Positions 14,306 to 21,742 of a DNA stretch of 26,263 nt are shown here, in pieces. The notes below the pieces were generated by a model that was not told the DNA's origin, ran no database searches, and saw nothing but the letters and a program-made list of their open reading frames with translations. Positions within the stretch are counted from its first letter, which is position 1. Every line of letters starts with the position of its first letter. Where the stretch lies: the NCBI GenBank assembly GCA_964639255.1, contig CAZXDP010000037.1, forward strand, positions 1 to 26,263, in the 5' to 3' direction. This DNA comes from NZQO01 sp964639255. GTDB taxonomy: Bacteria; Bacteroidota; Bacteroidia; Flavobacteriales; Flavobacteriaceae. Position numbers and translations under genes: made by a program.

Positions 14306-14824
14306 TTATTTATTAAAATTTAATTTCATTAAAAATCCTAAAGAAAAATAGGACATAAAGTTATTTATATTAGAATGCAGTTGAATGCCAAAATTAATTT
14401 TTCGTTGCACAGGAAAAATTAATTGACACTGCAGTGGAAAACCGACCAGTTTCTCTTTTTTGAGATTCTTGTTAGCCAAAACATATCCTGCGCCACCGTA
14501 CACCTCAAGTAACATTTTTTCAGATATTGAAAAGCTACGGCCATACAATAAATCATATTCTTGGATGTTATCTGGCTCGCTACTCCCAAATGCAAGTTCG
14601 AACTCTCGAGCACCACTAACAAAAGCTTTAAAAATATTGTTTTCGATAGAAACGCTTGTACCTAAGCTAATTTGTAAACCAAGATTTTCATCTATATACG
14701 GTACTCCTGCCGAAAAGGTAATGTCTTTGAAAGTCAAATCCCTTTTGTCTTGTCCGAATCCGTTAATAGTAGAGAAGAGAAGTCCTAATGCTATTACGTA
14801 AATCTTTCTATTTATTTTTTGCAT
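14306..14824 (-). CDS. Putative outer-membrane beta-barrel protein, unknown function
   Basis: The 172-residue protein has a signal peptide (about 1-24, MQKINRKIYVIALGLLFSTI to GFG) followed by alternating hydrophobic and polar stretches typical of a small beta-barrel. Examples are FKAFVSGAREFELAFG, LLEVYGGAGYVL, INFGIQLHSNINNFMSYFSLGFLMKLN. It has no Cys-based or catalytic motif that I recognise. Its start overlaps the end of the leucine-rich-repeat T9SS gene by 13 bases, so the two are probably translated in sequence and may work together at the cell surface. It is AT-richer than the secG and groES genes around it, in line with the module being an insertion. Confidence 0.6.
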   Translation of the reverse strand: MQKINRKIYVIALGLLFSTINGFGQDKRDLTFKDITFSAGVPYIDENLGLQISLGTSVSIENNIFKAFVSGAREFELAFGSSEPDNIQEYDLLYGRSFSISEKMLLEVYGGAGYVLANKNLKKEKLVGFPLQCQLIFPVQRKINFGIQLHSNINNFMSYFSLGFLMKLNFNK

Positions 14825-15994
14825 ACTAATTTCTCTGATATTTTGCCAACACTGGTAACTCCTTTAAAAATATAACTCCCAGAAGCCCATTGTGATACAT
14901 CTATGCTTTCTATCCCGTTTTTGTTTTCGTGGTTATAAATCAACCTTCCCAACATATTATAAATGGCTATTTCAACCAGAGGTTCTGTACTTTTAATATA
15001 TATAAAATTATTGGCAGGTACCGGATATAGCTTAAGTGCAATAGGTTTGTTAAAATCGAATGCACTTAAGATACATTTTTCGGAAAAAGAAATCGTCTGC
15101 GTTGTCTGGCTCTGTATAAAGTTGGCTAGTGCGTTATTGATATCGTCTATACACACTTCCTCTAAAAGTGGCAGATCCTCAAAATTGCTACTGGAAGTAC
15201 CACCACTAATATTAAAATCGTCATTATTGTCATTTTTTAGGTTTAAATAGGTAAGGGAGGGATTGTTCTTAAGATCTAATTGACGCAAGTCTGGATTGCT
15301 ACTGGCATCCAGAGATTGCAATAATGCATTTCTTAAATCTAAAAATACCAACATAGGGTTGTTGCTAATATCTAAAGACTCCAAAGGATTGTCTCCAAGT
15401 AATAATCTTATCAAATTGGTATTGTAGCTTACATTGATTGACGAGAGTTGGTTAACTTGAATATATAAAAATTGTAAATTAGGATTGTTGCTTACGTCCA
15501 AAGTGGCCAAATTAGAGAAATTTGCTTGTAATAAGATTAAATCGGGACAGTTGGACACATTAATAGCCGTAAGGTTGGTGTTGCTAAAGCTAATTGTCCT
15601 TAATACAGTATTTTTGTTTAGATTAACTTGCTCTAAGGGGGTCGAGTTTATCGTAATGTCTCTCAACTGTGTATTCGCAGAAAAGTTTGCCGTTGTAAAA
15701 AAGTTAAAACTTCCATTAAAGCCTGTTATGCCAATAAATGCCTCTAGACCCGTTAGGTCCTCAATACCTGTAGTAGCTCCAGATACGCCGCTTACATCAA
15801 TGGTTTCGTTAAATACACTCGCCTCGCTTACCTGTATTTCGTTATCATTGTTAGTATCTATGGTAGGGGAGTGATTTAACAGCCTATCTTTAAATATCGG
15901 GTCGGGAATAGTTACATTTTGCGCTAAACCGGCTAATGGTAAAAGAGCGGTGTAAAGAGAGAATAAAAAAAAATGGGAAAAATGTATTACGCAT
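14812..15994 (-). CDS. Leucine-rich-repeat protein with T9SS type A sorting domain, frameshifted in the signal peptide
   Basis: The body (frame ending at 14812) reads from about 15966. It has a mature N-terminus AQNVTIPDPIFKDRLLN, an LRR region of about 21-residue repeats (SNNPNLQFL, NLKN and similar), and a C-terminal sorting domain (about the last 80 residues) with LYPVPANNFIYIKS, IYNMLGRLIY and SGSYIFKGVTSVGKISEKLV. Such domains direct export through T9SS to the surface. No ATG exists in this frame upstream of the body. An ATG at 15994, with GGAGC before it, begins MRNTFFPFF in another frame. Removing one T from the T9 run (15965-15973) joins both into a normal signal peptide and a protein of 393 residues. 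It is either phase-variable, a pseudogene, or an error in base count. The TTG at 15666 is not a likely start. Confidence 0.75.
15965..15973. repeat. Nine-base homopolymer inside the signal peptide of the LRR/T9SS gene
   Basis: A9 on the plus strand (T9 in the gene). With eight T's the start ATG and the protein body are in one frame. With nine, as here, the ATG frame leaves the body frame. It is a candidate slippage site. Confidence 0.85.
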
Positions 15995-16130
15995 AGCTCC
16001 TGATGATTATTTTAAATTTAGGACATTCAACCCAATAGTTAAATGGGCAGTAAGACCTTTTTTTTAATTTTCTTGGGGAGCTAACTTTCGTAAAGAAATA
16101 TAAAAAAAAGCAGCTGGCAAAATTGAATAC

Positions 16131-16161
16131 AAAAAAACCAACCCGTACAAGGCTGGTTTTT
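16131..16161 (-). terminator. Terminator after secG
   Basis: On the minus strand, AACCAGCC pairs with GGTTGGTT (one G-U pair) around a 7-base loop and is followed by TTTTTTT. It closes the miaB-secG operon 23 bases after the secG stop. Confidence 0.75.
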
Positions 16162-16183
16162 AAATTCTATTTAAAGCGTAAAC

Positions 16184-16516
16184 TTAGTTCCCGTCTGTAT
16201 TTTCGGTATCGGTAGAAGGAAGCTCCACGGCAGGTACGGCACTTTCATCGAATGCTTTCGATTCGGTCGTGGCGTAGTCTCCCATAATAGAAATATTAGA
16301 CAGCAAGATAAGCGCCAATAACACGGTAGCCAAAGTCCAGGTACTTTTATCCAAGAAGTCAGTAGTTTTCTGTACCCCGCCCAACTGCTGGGTTCCGCCG
16401 CCACCAAAGGAAGACGACAATCCGCCGCCCTTGGGGTTCTGCACCATAATCACCACTACCAACAGGAAGGCCACAAATATGATCAATCCCAAGAAAATTA
16501 CTGTATATGTGTTCAT
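16184..16516 (-). CDS. secG: Preprotein translocase subunit SecG
   Basis: The 110-residue membrane protein has two helices (about residues 5-25 and 57-76) joined by the Gly-rich loop with the SecG signature VQNPKGGGLSSSFGGGGTQQLGG (about 25-47, quoted in part: NPKGGGLSSSFGG). A phenylalanine, Asp, Lys stretch TTDFLDKSTW precedes the second helix. The C-terminal tail is acidic and Ser/Thr-rich, common in Bacteroidota. It assists SecYE in protein export at the inner membrane. The ATG overlaps the stop of the TPR gene by 4 bases (ATGA), so it is translationally coupled. It is the last gene of the operon. Confidence 0.95.
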   Translation of the reverse strand: MNTYTVIFLGLIIFVAFLLVVVIMVQNPKGGGLSSSFGGGGTQQLGGVQKTTDFLDKSTWTLATVLLALILLSNISIMGDYATTESKAFDESAVPAVELPSTDTENTDGN

Positions 16517-17445
16517 TGTTCTGTATTTATAATTTTTTCGATTGCCCGAATTTGGTCTGCAAAGAAACCACTTTTTTCGGGATTTTTCAAAATTAATATT
16601 TTATATGCCTGGATGGCCTTTTTATAGTTTTTCTGTTGCAGGTACACCTTCGCCAAGGTCTCGGTCATCAAGGCTTCGGGCGTTTGCAGAAACGGCTTGG
16701 CAAGGTCTTCACGCTGCCCTATAGGCTCCTGCGGTTGTATCTTCGGCTTTTCCTGGATAAAGCGTTCAATTAGTTCGAACTTGCGCTGCTTGGCCTCGTC
16801 GTCTTGTTGGTGTTCCTGTTCCGAAGGTTCGGTAGCGCCTCTATCGATAGGCTTGGCACGGGTAAGCTTCAACCATTCGCTAAAGGAGTGCGTATCGTTT
16901 TTCTGAAAGGCCAACGGCTCGTCTATGCCCAAGGCCTCCTCGGGATTGCGGGTTTTCTCTTTTTCTTCTGAAACCAATTTTTTTTGGTCGCTGCCATCTC
17001 CAGATGTAGGCTGCGCCAGAGAGGCTACCGATTCTGCCTTGCGCTGAAAGAGCTCGGGACTTAATATGGCCTCGGCCTTCTTTAATTCTGCCTTTAGCTG
17101 CCTATCTATTTCCTGCGCGGTTTGCTGGCTCACATTTTCTGCCTCTACCTCAATATCGTTCACCGAGGCATCGTGCTGTTGTATATGCTGGGCAATCTCG
17201 TTTTGTGCAAAACTTTCAGAAGTGATAAAGTCGAACAGAACATCGCGGTCTGTGGTATAAGCGGCTGTTTTCTTTAGCGCATCGTTGTACCGAAAGCTGT
17301 CATGGCTCTTTAAGATTTTCAGCTGAAGCGCTCGGGCACTCTGGAAATAGGGATAAGTGTCGATTACCGACGCCAGCGGCGAAAGGTGCTCCCTACCTGC
17401 GTGGTGTGGGTGTGCCAGAAGATATGTATAGGTTTCGGTATTCAA
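16513..17445 (-). CDS. TPR-containing protein of unknown function
   Basis: The 310-residue, mainly helical and highly charged cytosolic protein has no signal peptide. The N-terminal part (about 1-100) begins MNTETYTYLLAHPH and has helical, Leu- and Ala-rich segments. The middle (about 100-240) is low-complexity, rich in Glu, Lys and Gln. The end (about 253-310) holds a tetratricopeptide unit, ETLAKVYLQQKNYKKAIQAY followed by ILKNPEKSGFF. A similar gene is often found between lptE and secG in Bacteroidota. Gene order, 6 bases after lptE and overlapping secG, suggests a scaffold or adaptor role in envelope biogenesis. No enzymatic motif is seen and the function is unknown. Confidence 0.8.
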   Translation of the reverse strand: MNTETYTYLLAHPHHAGREHLSPLASVIDTYPYFQSARALQLKILKSHDSFRYNDALKKTAAYTTDRDVLFDFITSESFAQNEIAQHIQQHDASVNDIEVEAENVSQQTAQEIDRQLKAELKKAEAILSPELFQRKAESVASLAQPTSGDGSDQKKLVSEEKEKTRNPEEALGIDEPLAFQKNDTHSFSEWLKLTRAKPIDRGATEPSEQEHQQDDEAKQRKFELIERFIQEKPKIQPQEPIGQREDLAKPFLQTPEALMTETLAKVYLQQKNYKKAIQAYKILILKNPEKSGFFADQIRAIEKIINTEQ

Positions 17446-17451
17446 GATAGG

Positions 17452-17964
17452 TTACCAGTTTGCCAATGAGGCGTTAAAAATATCTTGCGTGATGCGCTCA
17501 AAGATTACGCTAAGGGCCTCATCCAATCGTGCTCCCGTAAGTTGTGCGGCACCTGGGTAATCAAAATAAAACGAAAAGCGCTTCTCAAAATCCTTTTCGG
17601 GTACGTTCGTGTTGTAAAAACGAACATTAACGCTCATCGTCAATCGGTTTTCGGCCGCGGTGCTTTGTGCCGTGGCAGTTATAGGTGCAATATAGTACTC
17701 CACGATTTCACCTTCGTATACCAAATCGCCATTCGCCGTTACTAGGTCCAAACTTGTTTGGTTGAGCAATAAATCTTGAAGGGCGATGGTAAAATCGCGC
17801 GCTATGCCAGGCTCTACGATAGGAGCTTGATTCTCAAAATAATTTACCTGAAACGTTTCCGTAACCGAATAATCAATATCGGCGCCCGTAAATGAATAGT
17901 ACTTGCAGCTATGCAGCGATACGCCCAGGAAAGCGGTTAGCAAAACAATGGCAATTTTTTTCAT
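17452..17964 (-). CDS. lptE: LptE family LPS-assembly lipoprotein
   Basis: The 170-residue protein has a lipoprotein signal with the lipobox SLHSC (Cys20). The mature start KYYSFTGADI is typical of the Bacteroidota LptE family. The body has alternating beta and helix segments, VTETFQVNYFENQAPIVEPG, ALQDLLLNQTSLDLVTANGDLVYEGEIVEY, and a C-terminal helix with LDEALSVIFERITQDIFNASLANW. LptE sits in the barrel of LptD at the outer membrane and helps insert LPS. The gene lies 11 bases after the sigma-54 activator and 6 before the TPR gene, all in one operon. The name is by family resemblance and conserved gene order. LptD is not in the window. Confidence 0.9.
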   Translation of the reverse strand: MKKIAIVLLTAFLGVSLHSCKYYSFTGADIDYSVTETFQVNYFENQAPIVEPGIARDFTIALQDLLLNQTSLDLVTANGDLVYEGEIVEYYIAPITATAQSTAAENRLTMSVNVRFYNTNVPEKDFEKRFSFYFDYPGAAQLTGARLDEALSVIFERITQDIFNASLANW

Positions 17965-17975
17965 GACAGGGTCGC

Positions 17976-19253
17976 TTACAGGTTGTATTGTTTGATTTTT
18001 CGGTACAGGGTACGCTCGCTAATGCCCAGTTCCTCGGCGGCATCCTTACGCTTGCCACCGTATTTTTCAAGCGATTTTTTTATGAGCTCCAGTTCCTTTT
18101 GCTGCAATGAAAGATTTTCCTCTTCTTCTATCTCTTCGGCAAAATCGTACTTGTCTTTTGGGGGTGCAGGCGATTTTTCTGGAATGCTAAGCACTTCCAC
18201 ATCGGCATTGGAAAGGGTTTCGTCTTCCTCTACGATCGCGGCAAGTTGCTCTTGGTGGTCGTTGTCTTCAGCATAAATTTTATTGATGAGCGAAGAGTTT
18301 TCCTCTCGCACCTTGGAAGCGTTCCCACTTTTGATAAGTTCGAGGGTCAACTTCTTAAGGTCGTTTACATCGCGTTGCATATCGAAAAGAACTTTGTACA
18401 GAATCTCCCGCTCACTGCCAAAACTGCTATCTTCCTTTTTCTGGTTGATCACCGCCGGGAGGTTGCTTCCCATATCGGGCAGATAGCTTTTAAGGGTTTC
18501 GTACGATATTTCCCGATCTTGCTCCAACACCGAAACCTGTTCGGCTATATTGCGCAGCTGCCGAATGTTACCGCCCCAGCGATATTTTAACAGCAGGGCC
18601 ACGGCGTTATCGTCGAGCCTTACGGTGGGCATTTTGTATTTCTGGGCAAAATCTGATGCAAATTTCCTAAACAGCAAATGGATGTCCTCGCTTCGCTCCC
18701 GCAGGGGCGGCAAATGAATTTCCACGGTGCTAAGGCGGTAATAGAGATCTTCCCGAAAGCGTTCCTTTTTAATGGCTTCTGCCATATTCACATTGGTGGC
18801 GGCCACAATGCGTACATTCGTTTTCTGTATTTTTGAGGATCCCACTTTAAGGAATTCTCCGTTTTCAAGAACCCGCAGTAGCCGAACCTGAGTGGGCAGC
18901 GGCAATTCGCCTACCTCGTCGAGAAAAATGGTACCGCCGTCTGCTACTTCAAAATAGCCGCTCCGGGTTTGGGTCGCTCCAGTAAAGGCCCCTTTTTCGT
19001 GGCCGAATAGTTCACTATCTATGGTTCCCTCTGGGATGGCCCCGCAGTTCACGGCGATGTATTTGCCGTGCTTTCGGTGGGAAAGCGAATGGATGATCTT
19101 GGGAATACTCTCCTTACCCACGCCGCTTTCGCCCGTAACCAACACCGAAATATCGGTGGGGGCTACCTGTATGGCTTTTTCAATGGCACGATTCAGCTTT
19201 GGGTCGTTGCCTATTATTCCGAAACGCTGTTTTGTGGCTTGAACGCTTTCCAT
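17976..19253 (-). CDS. Sigma-54-dependent transcriptional activator (AAA+ and Fis-type HTH, no receiver domain)
   Basis: The 425-residue bacterial enhancer-binding protein remodels RNA polymerase carrying sigma-54. The AAA+ domain starts almost at residue 10. Walker A is GESGVGKE (41-48), the sigma-54 contact loop is GAFTGA (88-93), Walker B is GGTIFLDE (106-113), and the arginine-finger region is RFREDLYYRL (165-174). WGGNIRQLRN (226-235) has Gly in place of the usual Pro. A charged linker (about 262-384) has acidic segments, and a Fis-type helix-turn-helix (about 402-425, ISERTLYRKIKQYNL) ends the protein. There is no N-terminal receiver, GAF or PAS domain, so activity may be set by amount or by a partner. 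It sits 6 bases after miaB and before lptE. The sigma-54 promoter at groES is a plausible target. Confidence 0.95.
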   Translation of the reverse strand: MESVQATKQRFGIIGNDPKLNRAIEKAIQVAPTDISVLVTGESGVGKESIPKIIHSLSHRKHGKYIAVNCGAIPEGTIDSELFGHEKGAFTGATQTRSGYFEVADGGTIFLDEVGELPLPTQVRLLRVLENGEFLKVGSSKIQKTNVRIVAATNVNMAEAIKKERFREDLYYRLSTVEIHLPPLRERSEDIHLLFRKFASDFAQKYKMPTVRLDDNAVALLLKYRWGGNIRQLRNIAEQVSVLEQDREISYETLKSYLPDMGSNLPAVINQKKEDSSFGSEREILYKVLFDMQRDVNDLKKLTLELIKSGNASKVREENSSLINKIYAEDNDHQEQLAAIVEEDETLSNADVEVLSIPEKSPAPPKDKYDFAEEIEEEENLSLQQKELELIKKSLEKYGGKRKDAAEELGISERTLYRKIKQYNL

Positions 19254-19259
19254 TTTCTG

Positions 19260-20708
19260 CTAGTTATTATCTGAATAGCCAACCGCTTCCCCAATGAGGG
19301 TGGCGGTGGTACAATCGTTTATTTTCACCATAACAAAATCACCTATCTCGTAGTCCTCCTTCGGAAAAACGACTACGGTGTTCTGCTGTGTGCGTCCGCT
19401 CCACTCCTTGTCACTCTTTCGGCTTTCTTTTTCAATAAGTACCTCTACGGTCTTGCCCAAGAACTGTTGGGTTCGGTAGGCACTGTGCTGTTGCTGAAGA
19501 TTCACTATCTCGGTAAGCCTTCTTTTTTTGACAGCTTCGGGCACATCGTCTTCCAATTTGCGCGCGGCCATCGTGCCGGGCCTTTCAGAATACATAAACA
19601 TAAAGCCGAAGTCATATTTTACGTATTCCATAAGGCTCAAGGTATCTTGGTGGTCTTCTTCGGTTTCGGTGGGGAAGCCAGAGATCATATCTTGTGAAAT
19701 GCCGCAATCGGGTAGAATTTCCCGTACTTTATCAATAAGCACCATATATTCCTCCCGGGTGTGCTGGCGGTTCATTTCCTTCAATATTCTAGTGCTGCCG
19801 CTCTGTACGGGCAAGTGTATATAATTGCAAATGTTACGGTGCCGCGCCATACTGTGCAGTACGTCTTCCGTCATATCCTGCGGATTGCTCGTGGAAAAAC
19901 GGATGCGCATCTTGGGTTGCGCAATGGCTACCATATCTAGCAGCTGGGCAAAATCGGTAGCCGTGGCTTTTTGCATATCGGTAGCATTCTTAAAGTCTTT
20001 TTTGAGTCCGCCACCATACCATAAATAGCTATCCACATTCTGTCCGAGCAGGGTAATTTCCTTGTAGCCTTTCTTGGCCAAATCGTTCACCTCCTCCAAA
20101 ATACTTTGGGGGTCCCGACTGCGTTCGCGACCACGGGTAAAGGGCACTACGCAAAAGGTGCACATATTATCGCAGCCTCGGGTAATGCTTACGAAGGCAG
20201 TTACCCCATTACCGCCCAAGCGCACGGGTGCCACGTCGCCGTAAGTTTCTTCCTTGCTCAAGATAACGTTAACGGCATCCCGGCCTTCTTCTACTTCCTG
20301 AAGCAGATTGGGCAAGTCTTTGTAGGCATCGGGTCCCACCACCATATCGACAATTTTTTCCTCTTCCAAAAACTTGCTCTTAAGGCGCTCTGCCATACAA
20401 CCTAGTACGCCTACTTTCATTTTCGGATTTACGCGCTTCACGGCGTTGTACTTTTCTAGGCGCTTGCGAACGGTTTGCTCGGCCTTGTCACGAATGGAGC
20501 AGGTATTCACTAATACCAAATCTGCTTCCTCTAGCCGTTGTGTTGTGTTGTAGCCTTCATTGGCCAGGATGGACGCCACGATCTCGCTATCGCTAAAGTT
20601 CATTTGGCAGCCGTAGCTTTCAATATAAAGTTTACGTGCGTTTTGGAGTTTGGGCTCCAGTACCAGCGCCGCCCCTTGCTTTGTTTCGTCAATAATCTTC
20701 TCTTCCAT
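19260..20708 (-). CDS. miaB: tRNA-2-methylthio-N6-dimethylallyladenosine synthase MiaB
   Basis: The 482-residue radical-SAM methylthiotransferase adds a methylthio group at position 2 of i6A37 in tRNA. The N-terminal domain has three Fe-S cysteines: C34 in ESYGCQMNFSDSE, C70 in NTCSIRDKAE, and C104 in GVLGCMAERLK. The radical-SAM cluster CDNMCTFC has C179, C183 and C186 (RGCDNMCTFCVVPFTRGRE). The central barrel has QLLDMVA and TSNPQDMT. The C-terminal TRAM domain is about 415-480. An in-frame reading from 20756 adds 16 residues. The ATG at 20708 (MEEKIIDETK) is preferred because it gives the normal length and lies after a promoter box. It is the first gene of the miaB-secG operon. Confidence 0.97.
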   Translation of the reverse strand: MEEKIIDETKQGAALVLEPKLQNARKLYIESYGCQMNFSDSEIVASILANEGYNTTQRLEEADLVLVNTCSIRDKAEQTVRKRLEKYNAVKRVNPKMKVGVLGCMAERLKSKFLEEEKIVDMVVGPDAYKDLPNLLQEVEEGRDAVNVILSKEETYGDVAPVRLGGNGVTAFVSITRGCDNMCTFCVVPFTRGRERSRDPQSILEEVNDLAKKGYKEITLLGQNVDSYLWYGGGLKKDFKNATDMQKATATDFAQLLDMVAIAQPKMRIRFSTSNPQDMTEDVLHSMARHRNICNYIHLPVQSGSTRILKEMNRQHTREEYMVLIDKVREILPDCGISQDMISGFPTETEEDHQDTLSLMEYVKYDFGFMFMYSERPGTMAARKLEDDVPEAVKKRRLTEIVNLQQQHSAYRTQQFLGKTVEVLIEKESRKSDKEWSGRTQQNTVVVFPKEDYEIGDFVMVKINDCTTATLIGEAVGYSDNN

Positions 20709-20753
20709 ACTATATCTATGCAATGGTAACATATGGTATACCAAAGTAATTTG

Positions 20754-20761
20754 CAAAGATA
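20754..20761 (-). promoter_or_regulatory. Putative -7 box of the miaB operon
   Basis: TATCTTTG on the minus strand matches TAnnTTTG and ends 45 bases upstream of the miaB ATG at 20708. It supports that start, since the longer reading begins at 20756, next to the expected start of transcription. Confidence 0.55.
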
Positions 20762-20839
20762 CAATTTTAATAAAGCTTGTGCCATAATGGCAGATTTCTT
20801 TTTCTTACATTTACGTTCTTAACTGCTAACCCTATCATA

Positions 20840-21604
20840 ATGGAACATCCCATATTTCAGCGTATCGCAAACGCACCCCGGCCCGATTTTGGAGAAATAC
20901 TAAGTAAGAGCTTCGAGCTATTCAAAAAAGTATGGGTGCAAGGTCTGGTTCATATTTTGTTGACGTTTGTCGTGACCATCCCGCTCATCATCTTGGTGTA
21001 TGCTCCCTTGGTACCGGGCATCATTGAATCCGAAACTTCATGCGGCGGCGAGTTCAATCCCTTTGAGATGTATCCGCCAGGCACTATTATTCTTTACGTT
21101 TTGTTCTTTTTTCTGCTGCTTATGGTGATTCAAGTAATAGCCTACGCAATCAATGCCCACTTTTTCTTGGTCCTGAAACAAGAAGATATGGGAACACCGC
21201 TGGAAACAGGAGGCTATTTTGTGTTTTTGAAGCAACACTTCGGCAAACTGTTCGTACTCTCGCTCGCTGCTTTGGGAATCGCCATCCTCGCAACGCTGCT
21301 TTGTTATCTTCCGCTCATCTATGTTTCGGTGCCGTTGCAGCTTTTGGCGGTTATCTTTGCCTTTAATCCGAATATGAGCGTTTTAGACATTATAAAGGCG
21401 AGCTTCAAACTGGGACACCGCTATTGGCTCATCATTTTTGGACTCATCGTCGTAATGGGCCTCATCGCCCAGTTGGGCGTGTTACTGTGCTTCGTGGGGG
21501 TGTTCGTAACAGCTTCTCTGGTGTATTTGCCTATTTACTATGCGTATAAGGATACCGTTGGGTTCGATGATACTGGGTGGCAGGCCCCCCAAGACGTAGT
21601 CTAA
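20840..21604 (+). CDS. Polytopic membrane protein of unknown function
   Basis: The 254-residue protein starts MEHPIFQRIANAPRPDFGEIL, then has about five or six membrane helices. They are clear at 31-55 (VHILLTFVVTIPLIILVYAP), 82-105, 132-155, 158-178 and 195-230. A polar N-terminal part carries the sequence FGEILSKSFELFKKVW, similar to DUF975/glycerophosphodiester phosphodiesterase membrane-domain proteins. A longer reading from 20777 exists, but the ATG at 20840 gives a plausible N-terminus. Cys residues in CGGEFNP (68-74) lie in a loop. No catalytic motif is visible. It is divergent from miaB and 138 bases from topA. Function is unknown. Confidence 0.7.
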   Translation: MEHPIFQRIANAPRPDFGEILSKSFELFKKVWVQGLVHILLTFVVTIPLIILVYAPLVPGIIESETSCGGEFNPFEMYPPGTIILYVLFFFLLLMVIQVIAYAINAHFFLVLKQEDMGTPLETGGYFVFLKQHFGKLFVLSLAALGIAILATLLCYLPLIYVSVPLQLLAVIFAFNPNMSVLDIIKASFKLGHRYWLIIFGLIVVMGLIAQLGVLLCFVGVFVTASLVYLPIYYAYKDTVGFDDTGWQAPQDVV

Positions 21605-21696
21605 ACCGCTATCCCGTCTTTAAAAAACCGAACGTAAAACGTTGAATTTACGCAGGTTAAGTTGTTAACGGAAGCCTAAATACGGTCCTATAAATT

Positions 21697-21724
21697 TTGT
21701 TGTGAAAAAAATCACATACTTTTG
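21697..21724 (+). promoter_or_regulatory. Putative promoter of topA (TTG - 17 bp - TACTTTTG)
   Basis: TTG at 21697-21699 and TACTTTTG at 21717-21724 fit the flavobacterial -33/-7 pattern with a 17-base spacer. The topA ATG is 19 bases downstream of the -7 box. Confidence 0.6.
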
Positions 21725-21742
21725 TAGACCAAAAATTTGACT

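Noticed and set aside
14287..14307. Plus-strand hairpin GGCA-GTGG-TGCC with seven T's
   Set aside because: The stem is only 4 bp, and no plus-strand gene lies before it that would need a terminator.
15664..15666. TTG at 15666 as the true start of the leucine-rich-repeat gene
   Set aside because: It would leave out the signal peptide and conserved mature N-terminus encoded upstream in the same frame, and T9SS cargo needs a signal peptide.
20785..20805. TGGCA elements near 20787 and 16114 as further sigma-54 promoters
   Set aside because: Neither has GC at the required 10-base distance from GG.
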